The notes under the pieces were generated by a model, which searched no databases, was not told the origin of the DNA, and saw only the letters and a list, made by a program, of their open reading frames with translations. A stretch of DNA of 6,704 nucleotides from an uncultured Acidimicrobiaceae bacterium. GTDB lineage: Bacteria > Actinomycetota > Acidimicrobiia > Acidimicrobiales > RAAP-2. Positions 1-5,242 of the stretch are shown piece by piece (the stretch's first letter is position 1; the number at the start of each line of letters is the position of its first letter). The DNA is taken from positions 1-6,704 of the forward strand of contig CALAYR010000170.1 in the NCBI GenBank assembly GCA_937894805.1, read 5' to 3'. The position numbers were made by a program, and so were the translations under genes.

Positions 1-49
1 AAGCACGCCGCCAGCGTTCATTCTGAGCCAGAATCAAACTCTCCATCAA
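1..49 (-). rRNA. rrs: 16S ribosomal RNA, 5' end only (partial)
   Basis: Read on the minus strand, this stretch carries the near-universal start of bacterial 16S rRNA: AGAGTTTGATTCTGGCTCAG at 41-22, then the conserved AACGCTGGCGGCGTG block. Aligning the GAGTTTGAT core with the E. coli numbering puts the mature 5' end near position 49; this is an estimate because 5' trimming cannot be read from sequence. The rest of the gene lies beyond the left edge. It runs in the same direction as the arg operon and follows argH by about 410 bp. Confidence 0.96.
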
Positions 50-57
50 GATTTTCA

Positions 58-73
58 GATCACCGAAGTGATC
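58..73 (-). other. Leader hairpin 6: C(UUCG)G tetraloop beside the 16S 5' end
   Basis: On the minus strand GATCAC (73-68), TTCG (67-64), GTGATC (63-58) form a perfect 6-bp stem closed by C(UUCG)G, one of the most stable RNA tetraloops known. It ends about eight bases before the mature 16S start, a position where it could guide 5'-end maturation or folding (inference). Confidence 0.65.
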
Positions 74-90
74 CTTCGAATCAGAGAGTC

Positions 91-115
91 GGGAGTGGGA
101 CTCTAAACCACTCCC
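91..115 (-). other. Leader hairpin 5, 8-bp perfect stem
   Basis: GGGAGTGG (91-98) and CCACTCCC (108-115) form a perfect 8-bp stem around nine bases. It lies about 40 bases upstream of the mature 16S end, inside the region normally removed during 16S maturation. Confidence 0.55.
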
Positions 116-120
116 AACAA

Positions 121-151
121 ACCAGCTTCCCCACGGGGTGGTTCCACTGGT
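121..151 (-). other. Leader hairpin 4 (irregular)
   Basis: ACCAG (121-125) is complementary to CTGGT (147-151), with an inner CCAC/GTGG pair (131-134 with 138-141) around three bases and a large internal loop between the two helices. This is weaker than its neighbours. Confidence 0.35.
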
Positions 152-169
152 GTACTTCTTTTTATACAA

Positions 170-199
170 CCGGACGCCTATTTAGAGACAGGCGGCCGG
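170..199 (-). other. Leader hairpin 3
   Basis: CCGG-A-CGCCT (170-179) pairs with AGGCG-G-CCGG (190-199), giving 5 bp, one mismatch, then 4 bp around a 10-base A/T-rich loop. The right arm overlaps a 10-bp palindrome, CGGCCGGCCG (193-202). It probably folds in the pre-rRNA. Confidence 0.5.
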
Positions 200-223
200 C
201 CGTACTGGCTTTTGGCTCTCGTT

Positions 224-240
224 CTTCCGTTTTCAAGGAG
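224..240 (-). promoter_or_regulatory. BoxA-like conserved leader motif (candidate)
   Basis: The minus strand reads CTCCTTGAAAACGGAAG. From memory this resembles the CTTTGAGAAC / CTTTGAAAAC motifs that recur in actinobacterial and other Gram-positive rRNA leaders and spacers, where Nus-factor antitermination signals sit. The position in a 16S leader fits. The assignment rests on motif similarity only. Confidence 0.4.
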
Positions 241-279
241 CGACATCACACACGGCCTGAGCCGGAGGTGCGACATAAC

Positions 280-305
280 TTGGAATGGAATCGCTTCCAT
301 TCCAA
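280..305 (-). other. Leader hairpin 2: perfect 11-bp stem with GCGA tetraloop
   Basis: TTGGAATGGAA at 280-290 and its exact reverse complement at 295-305 flank four bases. In the minus-strand RNA the loop is GCGA, a member of the stable GNRA tetraloop class. It is the strongest inverted repeat in the window. There is no T-run on either side, so an RNA structural or protein-binding element (antitermination or processing) is more likely than a terminator. Confidence 0.75.
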
Positions 306-306
306 T

Positions 307-328
307 GCCTCCAAGCAAGCTTGGGGGC
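307..328 (-). other. Leader hairpin 1, next to the predicted transcription start
   Basis: On the minus strand CCAAG (324-320) pairs with CTTGG (315-311) around a CTTG loop, extended past one C-A mismatch by GCC (328-326) with GGC (309-307). It begins only about four bases after the predicted start, so the nascent rRNA transcript would fold almost at once. No T-run follows, so it is not an intrinsic terminator. Confidence 0.5.
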
Positions 329-338
329 AAGGTGTTCT

Positions 339-368
339 ACCCTAGCAGTTCTTTTCCAACCAATGCAA
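339..368 (-). promoter_or_regulatory. Probable rRNA operon promoter
   Basis: On the minus strand TTGCAT (368-363) and TAGGGT (344-339) are separated by 18 bp. That spacing and a TANNNT-type -10 resemble actinobacterial housekeeping and rRNA promoters, and a start near 332 would give a leader of about 283 nt. Neither hexamer is a strong match to the E. coli consensus, so this is the best candidate in the spacer, not a certain call. An imperfect ATGC-N5-GCAT inverted repeat (363-375) overlaps the -35. Confidence 0.5.
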
Positions 369-458
369 ATCGCATCGGCCGGGAGAGTTCAACTTCGAAA
401 TCTCCGGAACTGCTGGGAGGTACACAGTAGCAGGTATTAGGGACATGCGTGCACTCTT
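369..458. other. Spacer between argH and the rRNA promoter
   Basis: I see no gene here. The one notable inverted repeat is CCGGGAGA (378-385) with TCTCCGG (400-406), 7 bp with one bulged G and a loop of about 14 bases. It lacks a T-tract on the minus strand, so I do not call an intrinsic terminator for the arg operon. A Rho-dependent stop, or read-through into the rRNA leader, remains possible. Confidence 0.5.
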
Positions 459-1838
459 CTAGAGAGAGCTGAGCCTCTCCTCCGCGTGCATAACATCACC
501 AGCGAGTCGATACGCCTGCACCAAGTAGGCCTTAGGTCCTGAAGCACCTGGTGATCGCCGGCGATTTAATGCTTCGCCGGTGGCGAAAAGTCCCGTAAAA
601 CTCGACAATTGTTCGTGTTGAGCCACGAGCGATTCGAGCGTGACTCCCCCGCGAACGGCCTCGCCCACAAGGGCGCCGATCAGTTCATGAGCTTCGCGAA
701 ACGGCATGCCTTGTTCGACAAGTCCTTCGGCAACATCGATGGCGACGAGTAGCTCATCGTCAGCGGCGGCGGCCATCGCTTCGGCATTAATCGTGATACT
801 GCGATAGGCACCGGCCAGAGCTGTGCCGACATTGACAACCGTACGGATGGAGTCAAAAAGTGGCTCCTTGTCCTCTTGGAGGTCGCGGTTGTAGGCCAAA
901 GGTAGGCCCTTAAGCATGGTCAGCAGGCCCGTCAAATTGCCGACCAACCGTCCGCTCTTACCGCGAGCCAGTTCGGCTACGTCACTGTTCTTCTTCTGGG
1001 GCAGCATGGAACTGCCCGTCGTGAACTCGTCACCGAGCGACGCAAACCCGAATTCGGCCGTGGTCCAAAGGACCAGTTCTTCACCCAGGCGCGAGAAGTG
1101 AACGCCAATCAGCGCAAGGTCAAAGAGAACTTCGGCTACGAAGTCACGGTCACTCGTCACGTCCATGCTGTTGGCAAAGGCGTGCCGAAAACCAAGCTGC
1201 TGAGTAACAAAGAGTGGGTCCAGTGGCAACGACGATCCCGCGATGGCTCCAGCGCCAAGCGGGGAGATGCTCAAGCGATCACGGGCGTCGAACAGTCGAT
1301 CGATGTCTCGCAGAATCGCGAAGCAGTGCGCTTGTAGGTGATGTGAGAGCAGTACTGGTTGAGCACGCTGCATGTGGGTGTACCCCGGCAAGTACGCGCC
1401 GTGATTGTTGTCCCCAACCTCGCGAAGCGCCGCGATGAGATCAAGCAGCACCGATGCGACTTGCGTTATGGCGTCGCGCGTGAAGAGGCGCAAGGTGGTC
1501 GCGACCTGATCGTTGCGACTACGCCCGGTGTGAAGTTTTGCTCCGACCGAACCTGCCAGCTCGGTCACGCGGCGCTCAATCGCCATGTGAATATCTTCGT
1601 CATTGGCGTGCCGGACAAACTCTCCACGCGAGAACTCCTGCTCCACGACTTCCAGCGTCTCGATCAGAATGGAGCCTTCCGCTTCAGTGAGTATCCCGAT
1701 GCGCACGAGCCCCGTGACGTGAGCCCGAGAGCCCATGATGTCGTGACGATAAAGCGCGCGATCGAATGAGTAACTCTCCGAAAGATTCCAGAGCGCATCG
1801 CTCATCGACGATTCAAAACGTCCGCCCCAGAGCGTCAT
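459..1838 (-). CDS. argH: Argininosuccinate lyase
   Basis: This cytosolic enzyme splits argininosuccinate into arginine and fumarate, the last step of arginine synthesis. The 459-residue protein is full length for the family (about 455-470). It belongs to the fumarase/aspartase superfamily and has the expected signatures: HTGRSRNDQ (103-111), GYTHMQRAQP (152-161, with the proposed active-site His155), and the flexible loop GSSMLPQKKNSD (275-286), whose serine is the usual catalytic residue. The N-terminal WGGRFE (4-9) is typical of ArgH and supports the start. The ATG overlaps the argG stop as ATGA and has no evident Shine-Dalgarno sequence, so translation probably depends on coupling to argG. 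It is the last arg gene, and the 16S promoter region follows. No odd features are seen. Confidence 0.97.
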   Translation of the reverse strand: MTLWGGRFESSMSDALWNLSESYSFDRALYRHDIMGSRAHVTGLVRIGILTEAEGSILIETLEVVEQEFSRGEFVRHANDEDIHMAIERRVTELAGSVGAKLHTGRSRNDQVATTLRLFTRDAITQVASVLLDLIAALREVGDNNHGAYLPGYTHMQRAQPVLLSHHLQAHCFAILRDIDRLFDARDRLSISPLGAGAIAGSSLPLDPLFVTQQLGFRHAFANSMDVTSDRDFVAEVLFDLALIGVHFSRLGEELVLWTTAEFGFASLGDEFTTGSSMLPQKKNSDVAELARGKSGRLVGNLTGLLTMLKGLPLAYNRDLQEDKEPLFDSIRTVVNVGTALAGAYRSITINAEAMAAAADDELLVAIDVAEGLVEQGMPFREAHELIGALVGEAVRGGVTLESLVAQHEQLSSFTGLFATGEALNRRRSPGASGPKAYLVQAYRLAGDVMHAEERLSSL

Positions 1839-3052
1839 GACTGCGGTGGGGTTGAGTTCTTGGCACCCTGACGAGCGGCCCAGGTCTTAACGCCCAGACC
1901 ATAAATCTTGACAAACCCTTCGGAGTCGGCGTGCTGGAACGTGTCTGAAGCGTCGTACGTAGCCAAACCGTGGTCGTAGAGCGCCACTGGACTCCGACGA
2001 CCGATAACGGTCATCATGCCGGGTGCGTCGAAGCGCATCCGCACATCACCGGTAATCGCCCGCTGCGTTTCGTTGATAAAGGCGTCGAGTGCTTCCTTGA
2101 GGGGGGAGAACCACATGCCGTCATAGACCAGTTCGGCCCAGCGTAAATCGAGTCGTGCCTTTTCACGAGCGAGATCGCGTTCCAGACAGAGGTCTTCGAG
2201 AGCGGCGTGCGCCGTAATTATGGCCAGCGCACCTGGGCACTCATAGACCTCGCGAGACTTAATACCGACACGACGGTTTTCAACCATGTCAATACGACCG
2301 GCCCCAACAGAACCGGCCCGCTCGTTCATCAAAGTGATGATGTCGCCCAGAGGAAGCGTGATGCCATCCACGGCTACAGGGATGCCCGCTTCGAATGAAA
2401 TTGTCGCCTCCGTAGGGCCACTCACTCGCACCTTGGTCAAGGTGTAAGGCTCCGTTGGCGGTTCGGCCCACGGATCTTCGATGTCACCACACTCGATGGC
2501 GCGACCCCAGAGGTTCTCGTCAATGGAGTAGATCTTTTCCTTCGTGGCCGAGATTGGGATATTCCACTTGGCGGCGTAGTCCACCGAGTCAGCTCGCGTC
2601 ATTCCCCAGTTGCGGGCCGGCGCGAGTACTTCGAGGTCGGGGGCCAATGCGTGGGTACCAACCTCAAAGCGAACTTGATCGTTGCCCTTGCCCGTACAGC
2701 CGTGAGCGACGGCGTCGGCGCCGAAAGCACGAGCTTGTGCCACAAGGTGGCGGACAATCACGGGGCGGCTAAGTGCTGAGACCAGGGGGTACTTACCCTC
2801 GTAGCGGGCATTGGCCACAATCGCCGCGCCGCAGAACTCCTCGGCCATCTCCCTACGGGCGTCGACAACGACGCAGTCCAGGGCACCAGCGGCGAGTGCT
2901 CGCTCACGCAACACCGAAGGATCGGCAATGTCACTTTGACCAACGTCTACAGCGACACAGATCACTTCAACGTCCCACTGTTCGATCATCCAACGAACGG
3001 CCACTGACGTGTCCAATCCACCGCTGTAGGCCAGTACAACTCGCTTTGCCAT
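1835..3052 (-). CDS. argG: Argininosuccinate synthase
   Basis: This cytosolic enzyme joins citrulline and aspartate using ATP, giving argininosuccinate, AMP and pyrophosphate. The 405-residue protein has normal family length. It carries the N-type ATP-pyrophosphatase P-loop SGGLDTS (10-16), YPLVSALSRP (88-97), HGCTGKGNDQVRFE (117-130, nucleotide and substrate binding), SIDENLWGRAIECG (176-189) and ENRRVGIKSREVYECPG (258-274), all characteristic of ArgG. The start MAKRVVLAYSGG matches the usual N-terminus and lies 2 nt after the argR stop. A purine-rich AAAGGAAAGAAG within the argR tail (3069-3058) can serve as the ribosome binding site. The stop overlaps the argH start as ATGA. The product feeds directly into ArgH. 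Confidence 0.97.
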   Translation of the reverse strand: MAKRVVLAYSGGLDTSVAVRWMIEQWDVEVICVAVDVGQSDIADPSVLRERALAAGALDCVVVDARREMAEEFCGAAIVANARYEGKYPLVSALSRPVIVRHLVAQARAFGADAVAHGCTGKGNDQVRFEVGTHALAPDLEVLAPARNWGMTRADSVDYAAKWNIPISATKEKIYSIDENLWGRAIECGDIEDPWAEPPTEPYTLTKVRVSGPTEATISFEAGIPVAVDGITLPLGDIITLMNERAGSVGAGRIDMVENRRVGIKSREVYECPGALAIITAHAALEDLCLERDLAREKARLDLRWAELVYDGMWFSPLKEALDAFINETQRAITGDVRMRFDAPGMMTVIGRRSPVALYDHGLATYDASDTFQHADSEGFVKIYGLGVKTWAARQGAKNSTPPQS

Positions 3053-3054
3053 AA

Positions 3055-3540
3055 CTACTTCTTTCCTTTAGCTGAAACTTCTAAACCAGAGAGGCGACAG
3101 AGGTCGTCACGCAATGTGGCACCTCCGTAGTTTTCCTTGGCGATGACCAAAATTGTGTCATCACCGGCCACCGTACCCAGGACACCTTGCAATGAACTGC
3201 GGTCCAGCGCTGACGCCACAACGTGCGCACAGCCAGGCGGCGTACGGATGACAACGAGGTGGCCGGCGTTGTCAATTGCCACGGCCCACTCCCCCATCAT
3301 TCGACGAAGGTGGTCTAACGGTGCGGCCCCGCGACTGGGCTGCTCGGGCAGCTTGAATCGTCGCTGTCCATCGTCGTCGCGACTCTTGACGGCGCCAATT
3401 TCCTGAAGGTCCCTGGTGACTGTCGCCTGAGTGGCCACAATCCCACTCTTTTCAAGGTGCGTAACAATCTGGGCGGCCGTCGAGACGACTTCAGCCTCGA
3501 TGATCTCTGAAACTCGGTGTTGACGTTGACTCTTGGTCAC
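3055..3540 (-). CDS. argR: Arginine repressor ArgR/AhrC
   Basis: ArgR is a hexameric DNA-binding protein that uses arginine as corepressor on ARG boxes. I start it at GTG 3540-3538, giving 161 residues, rather than at an in-frame ATG 22 codons upstream (3606). The GTG overlaps the argF stop as GTGA, has AAGGAG five bases upstream, and yields the family-like N-terminus VTKSQRQHRVSEII; the extra 22 residues would lie wholly within argF and resemble nothing in the family. The N-terminal winged helix includes the recognition region ATQATVTRDLQEIGAVK (36-52). The C-terminal domain has RTPPGCAHVVASALD (99-113) and the arginine-binding, oligomerising LGTVAGDDTILVI (121-133). It probably represses its own operon through the boxes upstream of argC. 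Confidence 0.95.
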   Translation of the reverse strand: MTKSQRQHRVSEIIEAEVVSTAAQIVTHLEKSGIVATQATVTRDLQEIGAVKSRDDDGQRRFKLPEQPSRGAAPLDHLRRMMGEWAVAIDNAGHLVVIRTPPGCAHVVASALDRSSLQGVLGTVAGDDTILVIAKENYGGATLRDDLCRLSGLEVSAKGKK

Positions 3541-4454
3541 TGGCTCTCCTTCATCCAACGGAGCACGCCGAGCATGGCCGACGTGCGGTGTCGTACTTCT
3601 TCCCAAATCAGCGAGTTTTCGCTGTCTAAAACTTCATCCGTAATTTCCTCACCCCGGTGGGCTGGGAGGCAGTGCAGAATGACCGGGTTGTCGGCGGCGG
3701 CGACTAACGAGGCATTGACTTGAAAATCAGCGAGGTCGAGACGCCTCTGGGTCGCCTCGGCCTCCATGCCCATGGATATCCATGAGTCGGTGTAAATGGC
3801 CTGTGCGCCGATCACCGCATCGAATGCCGAGTCGGCGAGACGAATTGTTCCGCCCAGTTGGCTGCGTGATGCAATCAATGCGACGGCATCCTCATCGAGT
3901 TGATATCCAGCCGGGGCCCCGACGACGACATGGGCCCCTAGGCCAATGAGGGCGGTAGCGAGTGAACGGGTGACATTGGTGGCGTCACCGACATAGGCCA
4001 CCGTTACGCCTCGCAGACTGCTTAGGTCTCCCCCGCCAAAGTGTCCCGCCAGGGTTAATACATCGGCCACAGCTTGCGTCGGATGCGTTTCGTTCGAGAG
4101 CAGATTGATGAAACTCGTCTCGGGTGATACCGCAATCATTCGGGCGAAGACGCCGTGGTTTTTGACCCGGGCCGCGATAATCGACGAAGTTTGGCCCAGC
4201 GTGCGAGCGACATCTTCGGCCGATTCGCGATAGTCAAGACCAATTTCGTCTTGTGTAAAAACGGCCACATTGCCACCCAATCGCTGCACCGAGGAGATTG
4301 AGGAAGCGCGGGTGCGAAGACTGGGACGCTCAAACACGAGCGAAACGCCGACACCTGCCAGTTCGTCGCCACTCACCGGTGCGAGCGCCAACTCGTAAAT
4401 ACGAGCAAGGTCGGCGTGCGATGTTTCATTTATGGATATGAACTGTCGACTCAT
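3537..4454 (-). CDS. argF: Ornithine carbamoyltransferase
   Basis: This enzyme transfers the carbamoyl group from carbamoyl phosphate to ornithine, making citrulline. At 305 residues it has normal length. The carbamoyl-phosphate loop reads FERPSLRTR (41-49) with Leu where many members have Thr (STRTR). Further signatures are HPTQAVAD (124-131), GDATNVTRSLA (156-166), the ornithine loop DSWISMGME (223-231) and HCLPAHRGEE (261-270). The SMG and HCLP motifs favour ornithine over aspartate as acceptor. The segment after the phosphate loop, ASSISSVQRLGG (50-61), departs from the common (V/F)SFE pattern. The ATG overlaps the argB stop (ATGA) and has GGAGG seven bases upstream. The gene has its own good ribosome binding site, and its stop overlaps argR. 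Confidence 0.95.
   Translation of the reverse strand: MSRQFISINETSHADLARIYELALAPVSGDELAGVGVSLVFERPSLRTRASSISSVQRLGGNVAVFTQDEIGLDYRESAEDVARTLGQTSSIIAARVKNHGVFARMIAVSPETSFINLLSNETHPTQAVADVLTLAGHFGGGDLSSLRGVTVAYVGDATNVTRSLATALIGLGAHVVVGAPAGYQLDEDAVALIASRSQLGGTIRLADSAFDAVIGAQAIYTDSWISMGMEAEATQRRLDLADFQVNASLVAAADNPVILHCLPAHRGEEITDEVLDSENSLIWEEVRHRTSAMLGVLRWMKESQ
3546..3551 (-). promoter_or_regulatory. Shine-Dalgarno site that fixes the argR start
   Basis: AAGGAG on the minus strand, within the last codons of argF, lies five bases before the GTG start of argR. It is the clearest such site in the operon and favours the GTGA-overlap start over the longer in-frame reading. Confidence 0.75.
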
Positions 4455-5242
4455 GCGACTACCTCCGTTTGCAGGGCAATCCCACTCAAAATGTCCCGTA
4501 CGGTATGGGGGCGCGACCCGTTAGCAATAACGACTCGTCGTGCCCCGTGCGAAAGTGCGGCGATGCAGGATTCGAGCTTCGGGCGCATGCCCTCTTTCGC
4601 TTCGCCCGTGTCGAGAAGCGTGCGGGCTTCGCCAACGGTCATAGAAGCGATTCCCGAGTTGGCATTGTCGGCAGTCGTACGCACTTGATCAATATCACTC
4701 AGGAGTAGAAGAGACTCGGCCTGCAGCGCGCCGGCCAGTGCGCCGGCGACGGCATCGGCATTGCAGTTGAGTAGCTGGCCGTTTACAGCCACGGCGAATG
4801 GCGCCACTACCGGCAAATGTCCATTGCTCAGCAGTTCATTGAGATACGAAGGCTCAACAGTGACGGCACTGCCGACAAAGCCGAGTGCGTCCTCAGTCGC
4901 TACTGCGGAGATAAGGCCGGCCGATACTCCACTACAACCAACCACCGAGAGTCCTCGAGCACGTAACGCGGCGCAGAGCGTGGCGTTCACCATCGACAAA
5001 CCCATTACGACCGCACGAAGCGTGGGTTCGTCAGTCACCCGTAAACCGTTGACGAAGGAACTTGTGACGCCGGTTGCAGTGAGGATCTCGGAGATCTGTG
5101 GCCCTCCGCCGTGCACCAACACCACTTCGGTGCCGGCCTGCTGGGCATCGCGAATATCGCTGGCCAGTGCGTCCAGCAGCGTCACGGCGTCACTCGAGGC
5201 ATCGAGGGCGTGACCCCCTACTTTGATTACGACCACACTCAT
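4451..5242 (-). CDS. argB: N-acetylglutamate kinase, short form
   Basis: This enzyme phosphorylates N-acetylglutamate to N-acetylglutamyl 5-phosphate, the substrate of ArgC. The 263 residues show the amino-acid-kinase fold: IKVGG (6-10, catalytic Lys7), VHGGG (43-47), NGLRVTD (65-71), NCNADAVAGALA (159-170), LLSDID (180-185, with the transition-state-organising Asp183) and GMRPKLESC (218-226, Lys222). The protein starts directly at the first beta strand, like the ~258-residue arginine-insensitive E. coli enzyme. It lacks the ~25-residue N-terminal helix of the longer arginine-inhibited hexameric forms usual in actinobacteria. The C-terminal arginine-site signature (ELFT-x-x-GxGT type) is also not recognisable; it reads RDILSGIALQTE (249-260). 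The ATG overlaps the argC stop as ATGA with no visible Shine-Dalgarno. Confidence 0.94.
   Translation of the reverse strand: MSVVVIKVGGHALDASSDAVTLLDALASDIRDAQQAGTEVVLVHGGGPQISEILTATGVTSSFVNGLRVTDEPTLRAVVMGLSMVNATLCAALRARGLSVVGCSGVSAGLISAVATEDALGFVGSAVTVEPSYLNELLSNGHLPVVAPFAVAVNGQLLNCNADAVAGALAGALQAESLLLLSDIDQVRTTADNANSGIASMTVGEARTLLDTGEAKEGMRPKLESCIAALSHGARRVVIANGSRPHTVRDILSGIALQTEVVA
4462..4466 (-). promoter_or_regulatory. Shine-Dalgarno site for argF
   Basis: GGAGG on the minus strand lies inside the final codons of argB, seven bases from the argF ATG. It supports the ATGA-overlap start of argF. Confidence 0.7.

Larger units (their letters stand above)
50..332 (-). other. Pre-16S rRNA leader, strongly structured
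   Basis: This is the transcribed leader expected between the predicted start near 332 and mature 16S. It has no credible protein-coding ORF. Read 5' to 3' on the minus strand it contains successive inverted repeats at 328-307, 305-280, 264-253, 199-170, 151-121, 115-91 and 73-58. Such leaders normally carry antitermination signals and the 5' strand of the RNase III processing stalk; the partner strand would lie downstream of 16S, outside the window. The motif at 240-224 resembles conserved rRNA-leader sequences. Two near-identical 10-mers (GCGACATMAC on the plus strand, at 240-249 and 270-279) flank a small hairpin. The leader boundaries are inferred. Confidence 0.75.

Noticed and set aside
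161..166. TATAAA (minus strand, 167-162 region) as a second 16S promoter -10
   Set aside because: No acceptable -35 lies 16-19 bp upstream, and the site sits within the predicted leader beside hairpin 3.
378..406. Possible arg operon terminator hairpin
   Set aside because: The stem is short and bulged, the loop is long, and there is no T-tract on the minus strand, so it does not meet the form of an intrinsic terminator.
212..430. 72-codon plus-strand open frame in the 16S leader and promoter region
   Set aside because: It lies antisense to the rRNA leader, covers hairpins and the promoter, has no ribosome binding site and no recognisable protein features.
1359..1769. 136-codon plus-strand open frame
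   Set aside because: Antisense to the well-conserved N-terminal half of argH; no independent start signal or recognisable domain.
4761..5213. 150-codon plus-strand open frame
   Set aside because: Antisense shadow of argB with low-complexity Ser/Thr/Ala content typical of the opposite strand of a GC-rich gene.
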